Assembly (NCBI GenBank): GCA_016720595.1
Contig: JADKKI010000032.1
Location: 136,312-200,311, forward strand
Direction of reading: 5' to 3'
From: Myxococcales bacterium
Lineage (GTDB): Bacteria; Myxococcota_A; Polyangia; Haliangiales; Haliangiaceae
Length of the DNA: 64,000 nucleotides
A program made the translations under genes and the position numbers. Shown here one piece after another: positions 1 through 10,217 of the stretch. Each line of letters begins with the position of its first letter. Position 1 is the first letter of the stretch. Under the pieces are notes generated by a model. That model was given only the letters and a program-made list of their open reading frames with translations, did no database searches and was not told the DNA's origin.

Positions 1-43
1 GAGGACCACCGGTCGCCATGTTTGCGGTGGCGCTCTGTCGCCG

Positions 44-856
44 TCAGTCTTCGAGCTCGAACTCCGCCCGCACGATGGTGATGATGTCCTTCTCGTAGGA
101 CGTCCGATCGTTGTTGCCCTCGTTCGAGGTCTCCGTCGAGTTCGCCGGGTTGATGTTGATGATCCCCATGTTCGCCACGACGAGCCGGCGGATGCTGGCA
201 CCACCGGTGGACTTGAGGATGTTGTCGGCACGTGCACGCGCATCCTTGCCCGCGGCCGCGAGCATCTCGACCTTCAACTCGCCGAGGCGTGTGTAGAAGT
301 ACGAGGGCGCCCCCGAGGAGATCGAGATCCCCTGCTCGAGCAGCGAGGTCACCTCGCGCGAGGCCTTCTCGACGGTCTGTACGTCCGTCGAGCGCACCAT
401 GATCGACGCGCGGGTGACGTAGCCCTTCGGCGTCTTCTTCTCGAGCTTGGTGGCTTCCTTCGCCCCGGGGAACACCTTGAACTCCACGCTGACGTCGAAC
501 TCCTGCTCGAACGTCGCGGACTGGGGCTGGATGTCCGCGGGCTTGACCCCGGCCGCCTGCAGGAACGCCACGGTCTTCTCGGTGTGCTCGCGCAGCTGCT
601 TGTACGCCTCGGTGCGATCCGGCGCCCGCGCTTCGAGCACGGCATCCCATTCGATCAGATCCGAGACGATCCGCTTCTTCGCCGAGCCGATGACCTTGAT
701 CGTCTTCTTCTCGGGTTTGATCTTGATGCCGCGATAGGTGTTCATCACGATCGAGGTGCACCAAACGGCCGCGATCGCGAGCGCGATCAGGCCCAGTGGA
801 CGCAGGTCGAGCCAGCTCGGCAGGCTGCGCGGCGTCTTCTCGCTCATTCTCTCCAT
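44..856 (-). CDS. SIMPL domain (DUF541) membrane-anchored protein
   Basis: 270 aa protein of the SIMPL family (DUF541, the family of E. coli YggE), whose biochemical role is not settled. After a polar start, residues about 21-39 form one hydrophobic segment that should anchor the protein in the inner membrane. The remainder is the SIMPL domain: an early strand around TIKVIGSAKK, a long charged helix, then the characteristic pattern of alternating strands and helices ending in a strand with VRAEFELED. The ATG at 856 is preceded by GGAGGG with a 4-nt gap; an in-frame ATG nine bases later is the alternative. It lies downstream of the sigma54 activator on the same strand, about 50 nt apart, so co-transcription is possible. 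Family assignment is firm, function unknown. Confidence 0.85.
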   Translation of the reverse strand: MERMSEKTPRSLPSWLDLRPLGLIALAIAAVWCTSIVMNTYRGIKIKPEKKTIKVIGSAKKRIVSDLIEWDAVLEARAPDRTEAYKQLREHTEKTVAFLQAAGVKPADIQPQSATFEQEFDVSVEFKVFPGAKEATKLEKKTPKGYVTRASIMVRSTDVQTVEKASREVTSLLEQGISISSGAPSYFYTRLGELKVEMLAAAGKDARARADNILKSTGGASIRRLVVANMGIININPANSTETSNEGNNDRTSYEKDIITIVRAEFELED

Positions 857-907
857 CGGTCCCTCCGGGTGTTGACCCCGAGGAACGCGAGGACGAGGGA
901 AGCTATT

Positions 908-2146
908 TCATTCGAGCTGATACTTTTGAACGAGCCGGATCAGGTTGCGCCGCGAGACCTTCAGCTCCTCGGCGGCGCGGGTCTTGTTGCCACCGTGCCT
1001 GCGCATCGCGGCGCCGATCATCCGCTTCTCGAGCGCCTCGACGGCGGCGGGGAGCGAATCGGGCTCGGCCAGGGGCACCTCGTCCTCGGCCGGGGCCCAC
1101 TGGCGGATCCGCGGCGACAGCAGCTCGAGCCCGATCATCGGCTCGTCGCCGGCGAGCACCACGAGGCGCTCGATCTCGTTCTCGAGCTCGCGCACGTTGC
1201 CGGGCCACGGATAGGCGAGCATCCGCGCGGCGCACTCCGGCATCAGCCGCTTCGGGCGCTGGCGGCGATGACGCGCGAGGAAGTGCTCGATCAAGAGTGG
1301 GATGTCATCGCGGCGCTCGCGCAGCGCCGGCAGCAGCACGTTGATGACGTGGATCCGGTAGAACAGATCCTCGCGGAACTGGCCGTTCGCGACCATCGCC
1401 TGGAGATCGCGATTGGTCGCGGCGATGATCCGGACGTCGACCTTGCGGGTCTCGGTGTCCCCGACGCGGTTGAACGTTCCCTCCTGCAGGACCCGGAGGA
1501 CCTTGACCTGCAAGGTCGGGGACATGTCGCCGATCTCGTCGAGGAAGAACGTCCCAGCGTCGGCGAGCTCGAACAGCCCCGGCTTGTCGGCGACCGCGCC
1601 GGTGAACGCGCCGCGCTTGTGGCCGAACAGCTCGGAGTCGAGCAGGTTGTCGTTGAACGCGGAGCAGTTGGTGATCACGAACCGGCGATCGCTTCGCTCG
1701 GAGCCCTCGTGGATCGCGCGCGCCACCAGCTCTTTCCCGGTGCCGTTCTCGCCCTGGATCAACACCGTGGAGTCGCTCGGCGCGGCGCGATCGAGCATCA
1801 CGTACATGTCCTGCATCACCGACGCGGCCCCGATGATCCCGTGGTAGCTGGTGCGCCGGCCGGGCGGCTCGACCGCGGGCTCGTCGCGGTCGCGGAGGGC
1901 CGCCGCCACGTCGAGCGCGGCCTCCTTGAGCATGCTCTCCACGAGCGCGAGCTCGGCCTCGCCGAGCGCACTCGCGAGCACGGCGAGGCCTGCTCCCAGT
2001 GGCGCCTCGAGATCGAGCGGCGCGAACGCGGCGGTCTCGGTCGGCCGCTGCTCCACGAGCGTCAGCTGAAGCCCACGCCGGCGCAGCACCCCGCGGACGT
2101 GCCGGAGCACGCGCAGATCGAGGCCCGTCCACCAGGGAGCTCCCAT
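908..2146 (-). CDS. Sigma54-dependent transcriptional activator (AAA+ and Fis-type HTH)
   Basis: 412 aa bacterial enhancer-binding protein that remodels RNA polymerase-sigma54 by ATP hydrolysis. The central AAA+ domain spans about residues 100-335: Walker A GENGTGKE at 132-139, the sigma54-contacting GAFTGA loop at 179-184 and Walker B FLDEIGD at 201-207. The C-terminal 30 residues form a Fis-type helix-turn-helix. The roughly 95-residue N-terminal region matches no sensory module I recognise: there is no receiver phospho-acceptor pattern and no FHA signature, so the signal it senses is unknown. The start ATG has only a weak GGAT upstream. A perfect dyad (2158-2176) lies 12 bp upstream and could be an operator. 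The target promoters cannot be read from this window. Confidence 0.92.
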   Translation of the reverse strand: MGAPWWTGLDLRVLRHVRGVLRRRGLQLTLVEQRPTETAAFAPLDLEAPLGAGLAVLASALGEAELALVESMLKEAALDVAAALRDRDEPAVEPPGRRTSYHGIIGAASVMQDMYVMLDRAAPSDSTVLIQGENGTGKELVARAIHEGSERSDRRFVITNCSAFNDNLLDSELFGHKRGAFTGAVADKPGLFELADAGTFFLDEIGDMSPTLQVKVLRVLQEGTFNRVGDTETRKVDVRIIAATNRDLQAMVANGQFREDLFYRIHVINVLLPALRERRDDIPLLIEHFLARHRRQRPKRLMPECAARMLAYPWPGNVRELENEIERLVVLAGDEPMIGLELLSPRIRQWAPAEDEVPLAEPDSLPAAVEALEKRMIGAAMRRHGGNKTRAAEELKVSRRNLIRLVQKYQLE

Positions 2147-2157
2147 CGAGATCCGCA

Positions 2158-2176
2158 GTGTGACAAGCCGTCACAC
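2158..2176. promoter_or_regulatory. Perfect dyad upstream of the sigma54 activator
   Basis: GTGTGAC-AAGCC-GTCACAC, 7-bp perfect arms around a 5-bp centre, 12 bp upstream of the activator start codon. It resembles a CRP half-site pair but has TGTGA-N7-TCACA instead of the canonical N6. It is suited to binding a dimeric regulator; which one is unknown. Confidence 0.45.
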
Positions 2177-2216
2177 CAAGGGCAAGGCCCGTCGAGGATC
2201 GAGTCGATCTGTCGCC

Positions 2217-2885
2217 TCAGTCAGTCGGCAGGTCGACGCACCAGCGCAGAGCGCTGCGGGTCTCGAGCCAGCCGGCCTCGTCGACCATCAGGTAAGGGCT
2301 CTCGAGCGTGATCACCTCGAGGTTCTGCTCGACGCCGTACTTGGCGCCGAACGACCCCGGCGTCGGGTAGCCCATGTCGTTCTGCGAGGGATAGCCGCAG
2401 CGCTCGGACATCTCCTTCGCGAGCTGCTCGGCGCAGCCATCCCAGTTCACCATCCGATACGTGGCGTGAACGGTGATGATCCGGTGTGGCTTGACCTCGT
2501 CGATCAGCTTCACGATCGCCTGGGTCTCCGGCTGATCTTCGGCCGCGGCGCCGGGGTTGTAGCCGGGCCGGCGCTGCGTGCCCCAGGTGGCGGAGGCGAA
2601 GTTGCGGTTGAGGTCGACGTCGTTCGCGTTGTTGCGCGTGCCCGCCAGCAGGCCATCGACGTTGACCACGGGAACGATCCACGTCTCGCGCCCGGGTGGG
2701 CGTTCGATCAGCTCGTCGGCGAGGCGCTCGAGCATGAGCTGCGACACCGGTTCATCGCCATGGATCGCCGCGAACAGGAGGGCTGGCGGCCGCGGCTTCG
2801 CATAGCCCGCAGGCGGAAACCACACGGCCTCGATCGGCCGTCCGAGGACCGTGTGTCCGATCACGAGCTCGCGACGTTCGCTCAC
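2217..2885 (-). CDS. M14-family zinc carboxypeptidase / murein peptide amidase-like
   Basis: 222 aa protein of the M14 metallopeptidase superfamily, closest in feel to MpaA-type gamma-D-Glu-diaminopimelate amidases that trim murein peptides. The zinc ligands H42 and E45 are in the HGDE motif, and the third ligand is H140 in TVH. The substrate-binding Asn-Arg pair is in LNRNF, and the catalytic Glu is probably the E of TLESP. There is no signal peptide, consistent with a cytoplasmic murein-recycling role. I placed the start at GTG 2885, three bases after the stop of the upstream gene, because the longer open frame would run through that gene. It forms a likely operon with the zinc-ribbon membrane protein. 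A role in murein recycling is inference. Confidence 0.8.
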   Translation of the reverse strand: MSERRELVIGHTVLGRPIEAVWFPPAGYAKPRPPALLFAAIHGDEPVSQLMLERLADELIERPPGRETWIVPVVNVDGLLAGTRNNANDVDLNRNFASATWGTQRRPGYNPGAAAEDQPETQAIVKLIDEVKPHRIITVHATYRMVNWDGCAEQLAKEMSERCGYPSQNDMGYPTPGSFGAKYGVEQNLEVITLESPYLMVDEAGWLETRSALRWCVDLPTD

Positions 2886-2887
2886 GG

Positions 2888-4300
2888 CTATTCGAGCTGC
2901 TTGCCGAGCACGGTGGCGCCGCCATAGCCGGTGATCGCGAGGTACGCGACACCGATGCTGACCGATCCGAATGCCATCGACGCCTCGCCACCACCACCGC
3001 CGGCCACCCACGACATCGCGCCGGCGTACGGCGTGCTGGTGATATTGCTCGGGTCACCGACGAGGAACAGCACCGCGGCGTGCATCACGAGCGGGAACAG
3101 GATCAACATCCACGCGATCATCTTCGCGCCGCCGCTCGCCGGTGCCGGCAGCCAGCACAGGAGCGAGAGCACGACGAGGGTGATCTGGCCGAGCATCAAG
3201 ATCAGGATGATCTTGGCCGCGCCGGGCGCGTCGATCACGAGCTTGAACAGCTCGATCAGCGGGAGCGAGCCGTTGATCGGCAGCAGGTACGGCAGCAGGT
3301 GGGCGATCGCACCGACGGTGATCAGGATCCGAGGCAGCGCCGCATCGCGATACTCGTGACGCGCGAGCAGGCCCATCGGGAGCAGCACCAGGCCGACCGT
3401 CGAGACCAGGATCTGCCACGGCGGCATGCCGGCGAGTAGCGTGGGCACGAACACGCCCGCGAGGCCGAGCATCAGCGCCATCATCCCGCGCGCACCTGCG
3501 GCGAGGGGAATCGCGGCCATCACCACCGTGAGCAGGCCGACGGCGGCGAGGATCAGGGGCGGGAGCTTGGCGGTGCCCTCCGCGTGGATGATCGCGTCCC
3601 AGTTGAACGCCATCGGATCGGTGGACAGCGGCGTCACGAACGCCGCGATCAGGAGCCCACCCCAGATGAACATCATCATCGGGAGCGCGTCCTTCCACGG
3701 CTCGATCGGCCGGCCGGCGCGCGCCGCGGTCTGCGAGGCCAGGTAGGGCGGCGACGCGACGGGAGCGAGAGCCGCGACGGGCGCGACCTGCGCGGGTGCC
3801 ATCGGCGATGGCAGCTGGTTGGCCTGCGCGGTGGCGAGGGTGGCAGCGCTCGGCGGGGGAACGTTGAACGATCCCGCCGGAGCTGGACCTGCGGGACGCG
3901 GCCCGGCCGCATTCGGCGGAGGCACGAACATCGTGGCAGCGTTCGCGGCCGAGGCTGGCGCCATCGGCGCACCGTACCCCGCGGGCGGTACATTGGGCTG
4001 CGAGCCCCCCGACGACATCGGGGCCATCGGCGCGCTGCTCATCGGCGACTGCGGCTGCGCCGACGGGTTCGGCGGCGTGTATGGCGCGGCGGCGGGTGCC
4101 GACGACGGCGCCCCGGCACGACCCGCATTCTGAGCGGCGGCCTGAGCGCGCAGGGCCTCGAGCTCTTGCCCGCCGTACCCCATCACCGTCTTCGCGTTCC
4201 CCGGCTGGAGCGCCGGAGACGGCGCTTGCTTCGCGCCACAGAACACGCAGTGCAGTGCCGCGTCGGGCAGATCCTTGGTGCAGCTAGCGCATTTCTTCAC
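2888..4300 (-). CDS. Zinc-ribbon, proline-rich, multi-pass membrane protein
   Basis: 470 aa protein of unknown function with three visible parts. The N-terminus is a zinc ribbon with CxxC pairs C4/C7 and C18/C21. Residues about 35-220 are a low-complexity Pro/Ala/Ser-rich linker. The C-terminal half has about eight hydrophobic segments typical of a polytopic inner-membrane protein. The start is GTG 4300, preceded by GAGGG and a short gap; the longer frame lacks a ribosome binding site and would overlap the promoter of the divergent gene. Zinc-ribbon plus proline linker plus membrane domain is an architecture often met in Myxococcota, but I know of no assigned biochemical activity. It diverges from the tandem cNMP-binding protein, so the two may share control. 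Confidence 0.75.
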   Translation of the reverse strand: MKKCASCTKDLPDAALHCVFCGAKQAPSPALQPGNAKTVMGYGGQELEALRAQAAAQNAGRAGAPSSAPAAAPYTPPNPSAQPQSPMSSAPMAPMSSGGSQPNVPPAGYGAPMAPASAANAATMFVPPPNAAGPRPAGPAPAGSFNVPPPSAATLATAQANQLPSPMAPAQVAPVAALAPVASPPYLASQTAARAGRPIEPWKDALPMMMFIWGGLLIAAFVTPLSTDPMAFNWDAIIHAEGTAKLPPLILAAVGLLTVVMAAIPLAAGARGMMALMLGLAGVFVPTLLAGMPPWQILVSTVGLVLLPMGLLARHEYRDAALPRILITVGAIAHLLPYLLPINGSLPLIELFKLVIDAPGAAKIILILMLGQITLVVLSLLCWLPAPASGGAKMIAWMLILFPLVMHAAVLFLVGDPSNITSTPYAGAMSWVAGGGGGEASMAFGSVSIGVAYLAITGYGGATVLGKQLE

Positions 4301-4316
4301 GAGTCCCTCAGGCCAG

Positions 4317-4322
4317 ATAATA
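4317..4322 (-). promoter_or_regulatory. -10-like box of the zinc-ribbon membrane protein gene
   Basis: TATTAT on the minus strand, 16 nt before GTG 4300, with a Shine-Dalgarno-like GAGGG between. A normally leadered promoter, unlike many others in the window. Confidence 0.4.
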
Positions 4323-4367
4323 GGGCCGTAGGCGAGCGCGCTGCAAACCACCCTTCGACCGATCGTG

Positions 4368-4373
4368 TACCGT
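4368..4373 (+). promoter_or_regulatory. -10-like box, probably leaderless
   Basis: TACCGT ending 6 nt before ATG 4380, leaving no room for a ribosome binding site. One of the recurrent TAnnnT-N5-8-start arrangements in this window. Confidence 0.4.
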
Positions 4374-4379
4374 ACCGGC

Positions 4380-5690
4380 ATGGTCTCGCTCGGCGACGTG
4401 CGACGAAGTGCTGCCACGCTGTACTCCCAGGGCCAGCATCTCGCCGCCCTCCGGCTCTACGACGCGATCGTCACCGCGGCCCCACTCGACTACGACGCAC
4501 GGATCCGGCTCGCGGATTGCGCGCTGGCGATGGGGGATGCGGGCGCCTCGCGGGTGTATCGGGCCACGGCCTGGTACTGCCTGAAGTCCGGCCACCCGCT
4601 CGCCGCGCTGGTGTGTACCCGCGTGCTCGAGGCCCACGGCGCGGACGCGAGCGATCTGACCTCGGCCCTCGTCGTCAACTACGGGTCCGAATCGGACCTG
4701 CTGCGCAAGGCGGCGACGCGCGTCAACCTCCCGGCCGATTCGCTGCCGGTCAACGTGCCCGATGTGCGGCTCCCCGCGCCGGCCGACATCGTCTCGCACG
4801 CGCTCGCGCGGGCCGAGCACGCGACGGACAACTTCAAGGACTTCCCCGAGGCGGTCCACCCGATCCCGCTGCTCTCGGCGATGTCCGAGGCGGCGTTCAA
4901 GCGCGTGCTGTCGACACTGGTGCTCAAGCGGCTCCCCGTCGGCGCCAGCGCGATCAAGGAGGGCGAGCCCGGGAACTCGTTCTTCTTCGTCGCGGGTGGC
5001 CAGCTCCGGGTGTTCGCCACCGATGGCCTCGGCCGCCAGACGGATCTCGCTCAGCTCGGCGAAGGCGCCGTGTTCGGCGAGATGGCGCTGCTCTCGGCAC
5101 AGCCACGCTCTGCGACCGTGGGTTGCCTCACCGACTGCGATCTGCTCGAGGTCGGCCGCCAGTCGCTCGCCTCGCTGGCCGACGAGCTCGGGGCCGTCGC
5201 CGAGGCGCTCCACGGGTTCACGCGGGATCGGTTGCTCGGCAACCTGATGGCCACCTCGCCGCTGTTCAAGCCGTTCAACCGCATGCAGCAGCGCGATCTG
5301 CTCCGCCGGTTCACGAGCCACGATGTCGCCCCCGGCACCCACGTGATCAACGAGGGCGAGGAGGGCCGCGGGCTGTTCGTGGTGCTCTCGGGCGATCTCG
5401 ATGTCTCGCGCCGCGCCTCGGACGGCACCACCGTTCCGCTCGGTGGGCTGCGCACCGGCGACGTGTTCGGGGAGATGTCGCTGTTGCGAAATGCCCGCAC
5501 GACGGCGACCGTGGTCGCGCAACGTCCTGCAACAGTGCTGTTCCTCGCTCGCGAGGTGGTCTCTCGAATCGTCGCCGCGATGCCCGAAATCAAGAGCTAT
5601 CTCGAAGCCTTGGCCGAGGATCGCGAGATCGACAACCAGCTCGTGCTGGGCGAGGACGACACACCTCCCGACGAGCGGATCCTCATCTGA
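4380..5690 (+). CDS. Tandem cyclic-nucleotide-binding-domain protein
   Basis: 436 aa predicted cytoplasmic protein with two consecutive cNMP-binding (CAP_ED) domains and no DNA-binding or kinase domain. The N-terminal 90 residues look like helical TPR-type repeats. Domain 1 (about 165-285) has its phosphate-binding cassette at FGEMALLSAQPRSATV (232-247, R243). Domain 2 (about 290-410) has FGEMSLLRNARTTATV (363-378, R373). Both cassettes keep the Glu and Arg expected to contact ribose and phosphate, so cAMP or cGMP binding is plausible. It resembles a regulatory subunit or adaptor more than a transcription factor. The start is ATG 4380; an earlier in-frame ATG at 4365 would overlap the -10-like box. 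It diverges from the zinc-ribbon membrane protein and is followed closely by the subtilase gene. Confidence 0.85.
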   Translation: MVSLGDVRRSAATLYSQGQHLAALRLYDAIVTAAPLDYDARIRLADCALAMGDAGASRVYRATAWYCLKSGHPLAALVCTRVLEAHGADASDLTSALVVNYGSESDLLRKAATRVNLPADSLPVNVPDVRLPAPADIVSHALARAEHATDNFKDFPEAVHPIPLLSAMSEAAFKRVLSTLVLKRLPVGASAIKEGEPGNSFFFVAGGQLRVFATDGLGRQTDLAQLGEGAVFGEMALLSAQPRSATVGCLTDCDLLEVGRQSLASLADELGAVAEALHGFTRDRLLGNLMATSPLFKPFNRMQQRDLLRRFTSHDVAPGTHVINEGEEGRGLFVVLSGDLDVSRRASDGTTVPLGGLRTGDVFGEMSLLRNARTTATVVAQRPATVLFLAREVVSRIVAAMPEIKSYLEALAEDREIDNQLVLGEDDTPPDERILI

Positions 5691-5695
5691 GGACC

Positions 5696-5701
5696 TATAC
5701 T
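5696..5701 (+). promoter_or_regulatory. -10-like box, probably leaderless
   Basis: TATACT, 5 of 6 matches to the sigma70 -10 consensus, ending 7 nt before ATG 5709. Transcription would begin at or within a base of the start codon. No convincing -35 is visible. Confidence 0.5.
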
Positions 5702-5708
5702 CGTAGTC

Positions 5709-7580
<1,872 letters not shown>

Positions 7581-7674
7581 CACCTCGCGTCGCCCGCCAG
7601 TTCGCGCGCGGCCTGCGTCCCTCTGCAAACAATGCACGGGACGACGGTCATGCGATCCGCGACCATGGCTCGAG

Positions 7675-9273
7675 ATGCTCCGTTGTCTCATCGCGGTGCT
7701 GGCGATCACGGGCTGCTCCACCGATCCGGAGCGCCCGCCGCCACTCGGCCCGCTCCCGGAGCCGGCGGCGGCCGAGACGACAAGGTTTCGCGACGACGGT
7801 GCGTGCGCCCAGTGTCACCTCGTGCCCGATGGCGCGTCGCCGCTCCACGATGCAGCCGGACACAACGTCTCGCCCGTGTTGCTGTGGCGTTCGTCGATGA
7901 TGGCGCTCGCGGCGCGCGACCCGTACTACCTCGCGGTGTTCGCCGAGGAGCGCGCGAGAGATCCGGGGCACGTCCAGGAGATCGATACGCTGTGCTCGCG
8001 GTGTCATGCGCCGGCGGGCTCCGAGGAGCGCGCCGAGACCGGCCAGCACCTCAGCTTCGACGACATGACGAGCGGTGCTGATCCGGCGGCGGTGCTCGGG
8101 CGCGGCGGGGTGACCTGCACGGTGTGTCACCAGATCGCACCCGGGAACCTCGGCGAGGAGCGCTCGTTCTCCGGCGGGTTCCAGATCGGCTATCAGCGCC
8201 AGCTGTTCGGGCGGTACCTGAACCCGGTCAGCGAGCCGATGAAGCTGATCGTCAACTTCACGCCGACGTCCGGCGCGCAGATCGCGGAGTCCTCGCTGTG
8301 TGGCACCTGCCACACCGTGATCGTTCCCGGCCCCAAGGGCGAGGTGGTCGAGCAGGCGACGTACCTCGAGTGGCGCTCGTCGAAGTATCCCGCGCTCGGC
8401 CGCACCTGCCAGGCGTGCCATGTGCCCACCACCGACGAGACGGGCGCGCCGATCACCGTGCTCGCGATCTCGGGGACACCGGCCAACCTCGGCGCACGCA
8501 CCCCGTTCGGCCGGCACACGTTCGTGGGTGGCAACTCGTACATGCTTCGCCTCCTCGCAGATGCACCGACGTGGGCCGGAACCGGAGTCTCCACCGACGA
8601 GCTGCTCGCGAGCGCCATGCGCGACGAGGCGCACCTCGGCGAGGCGGCGCGCGTCGAGCTCACGGCACATGACGCGCGTCAGTTCTCGCTGCGGGTGACG
8701 AACCTCACCGGCCACAAGCTGCCTACGGGCTATCCCTCGCGTCGGGTGTGGCTGCACGTTCGTCTCGAAGTCGGTGGAGCCGTGGTGTTCGAATCGGGTG
8801 GTGTGGACGCTCGGGGCGCGATCGTCGATCGCGGCGGCAAGGTGCTCCCGGCGCAGCCTCATCGCGACACGATCGCCAGCGACGCCGAGGTCCAGATCTG
8901 GGAAGCGAAGCTGATCGACGTCGACGGCGCGGTCACTCATCGTGCGCTCGACGCGCGCCGCTACGGCAAGGACGATCGGCTACTGCCCGCGGGGTTCGCC
9001 CCCACCGGCAGCGATCGCACGCGTACGGAGCCGAGTGGGCCGGAGCTCGATGCCACCTTCCTGCCCGGCTCCGATCAGCTCGCGTTCGAGCCGCCGGGCG
9101 GGATCCCGGCGGGCGCACGGCTCCACGTCGAGCTGCTCTACGAGGCGCTCGCCCCCGAGATCGTGGATGCGATCGAGGAGGCGGCCACGTCAGCGGGTTC
9201 GCGGTTCGTGGATCTGGCGCGGGCGCGACCGGTGACGCCGGTGGTGATGACGACGCTCGAGATGGATCTCTAA
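7675..9273 (+). CDS. Penta-heme c-type cytochrome lipoprotein
   Basis: 532 aa predicted lipoprotein: signal peptide with lipobox ITGC, then five CxxCH heme-attachment motifs beginning at C44, C107, C148, C209 and C245. The heme-binding half resembles the cytochrome c554/NrfA-like multiheme fold (family-level inference). The C-terminal 250 residues contain no heme motif and look like a beta-rich domain. It should be exported by Sec, lipidated and matured by the cytochrome c maturation system, acting in periplasmic or outer-membrane electron transfer. Donor, acceptor and substrate are unknown, and no quinol oxidase or reductase gene lies beside it. The start is ATG 7675 because only this one places the lipobox at the right distance; the open frame extends further upstream without a signal peptide. 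Confidence 0.87.
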   Translation: MLRCLIAVLAITGCSTDPERPPPLGPLPEPAAAETTRFRDDGACAQCHLVPDGASPLHDAAGHNVSPVLLWRSSMMALAARDPYYLAVFAEERARDPGHVQEIDTLCSRCHAPAGSEERAETGQHLSFDDMTSGADPAAVLGRGGVTCTVCHQIAPGNLGEERSFSGGFQIGYQRQLFGRYLNPVSEPMKLIVNFTPTSGAQIAESSLCGTCHTVIVPGPKGEVVEQATYLEWRSSKYPALGRTCQACHVPTTDETGAPITVLAISGTPANLGARTPFGRHTFVGGNSYMLRLLADAPTWAGTGVSTDELLASAMRDEAHLGEAARVELTAHDARQFSLRVTNLTGHKLPTGYPSRRVWLHVRLEVGGAVVFESGGVDARGAIVDRGGKVLPAQPHRDTIASDAEVQIWEAKLIDVDGAVTHRALDARRYGKDDRLLPAGFAPTGSDRTRTEPSGPELDATFLPGSDQLAFEPPGGIPAGARLHVELLYEALAPEIVDAIEEAATSAGSRFVDLARARPVTPVVMTTLEMDL

Positions 9274-9281
9274 GGCCAGGC

Positions 9282-10160
9282 TCAGCCGGTGAGCGAGGCG
9301 ATCAACTGCCGCGCGGCCGGCCCGACCGTGCCGCGGTGATAGAGCCGCGGGTGGAACAGGTGGGTCGACGGTCTCGACCACTTGATCCGCTTGAGCCGTC
9401 CACGCGCGAGCTCGGTGGCGATCAGCACATCCGGCAGCCAGCCAAACCCGATGCCGGCGAGGATCGCCGCGCGCTTGGCGGTGAAGTCATTGAGGTGCAC
9501 GGTGGAGCGCGCCTCGAGACCTGCCGTCGGTAGATCGAGCCGTGGATCGGAGCCCCGGACCGTGAGCAGGAGGTGGCCGCGCAGGGCGCGCTCGTCGTGG
9601 CGGCCGCGGGCGAGGACGTGATCGGCGCGCGCCACGAGCGACGCGGGGAGGGGAGCGAGCTCGATCGCGGCGAGGCCGAGGTCGCCCGGGGGCAACACGG
9701 CGATCATGAGATCGGCGGTCTGGCGTACGAACGACTCCTCGACCCCGGCGAGGAACTCGGCGCGGACGTCGATCCGGGTCGGGATCCGCTCGCCGACGAG
9801 CCGCCCCACCGCACGGAGCAGCGGATCGATCGGGACGATCCCGTCGAACACCACGCACAGCGAGGGCTCCCAGCCGGCGCGGAGCTCGACGATCGTGGAG
9901 CTGAGCTCCGCCTCCGCAGCGAGCAGCGCCCGACACCCGGCGAGCACGCGCTGGCCGCGAGGGGTCAGGCGCGTCCGGTACCCCGAGCGATCGAGCACCG
10001 GGAAGCCGAGCGTGTCCTCGAGGGTCCGCAGCGCATACAGGATCGAGGTGTGGCCACGCCTGAGCTCCTTCGCGGCGCCGGCGAACGTGCCGCGGCGCTC
10101 GAGCGCATCGAGGGCGCGCGCCTGCTCGATCGTGACGCCAAGACCGTGCATGGATTGCAC
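9282..10160 (-). CDS. LysR-family transcriptional regulator
   Basis: 292 aa LysR-type regulator. The N-terminal winged helix-turn-helix (about residues 8-65) includes GTFAGAAKELRRGHTSILYALRTLE, the usual HTH pattern of the family given here only as its core region. The rest is the periplasmic-binding-protein-like effector domain. It diverges from hmgA with only 57 nt between the genes, so it very likely controls the hmgA-hpd-boxB-tnaA operon and itself. Start is ambiguous: GTG 10160, or ATG 10151 three codons later. The later start leaves the dyad TTGC-N11-GCAA (10155-10173) just outside the coding region. The effector could be homogentisate, a hydroxyphenylpyruvate-type acid or tryptophan; the sequence does not say which. 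Confidence 0.9.
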   Translation of the reverse strand: MQSMHGLGVTIEQARALDALERRGTFAGAAKELRRGHTSILYALRTLEDTLGFPVLDRSGYRTRLTPRGQRVLAGCRALLAAEAELSSTIVELRAGWEPSLCVVFDGIVPIDPLLRAVGRLVGERIPTRIDVRAEFLAGVEESFVRQTADLMIAVLPPGDLGLAAIELAPLPASLVARADHVLARGRHDERALRGHLLLTVRGSDPRLDLPTAGLEARSTVHLNDFTAKRAAILAGIGFGWLPDVLIATELARGRLKRIKWSRPSTHLFHPRLYHRGTVGPAARQLIASLTG

Positions 10161-10173
10161 AAGGTTACCGCAA
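10155..10173. promoter_or_regulatory. Candidate LysR box (T-N11-A dyad)
   Basis: TTGC-N11-GCAA inverted repeat in the gap between the LysR gene and hmgA. It has the T-N11-A geometry typical of LysR-family binding sites, and it touches the regulator's own start, as expected for autoregulation. Confidence 0.55.
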
Positions 10174-10217
10174 ACATTGTTCTATCCGCACACATCCAGA
10201 CGGGGGAAGTTGGCCGC

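Noticed and set aside
2159..2175. CRP-type binding site upstream of the sigma54 activator
   Set aside because: The spacing is N7 instead of N6, and the cNMP-binding protein nearby has no DNA-binding domain. Kept only as an unassigned dyad.
584..2311. Very long open frame on the plus strand opposite the sigma54 activator, and many like it across the window
   Set aside because: High GC at third codon positions keeps antisense frames open. Composition is Arg/Asp/Leu/Gly-rich noise with no start signal or known motif, and a real gene lies on the other strand.
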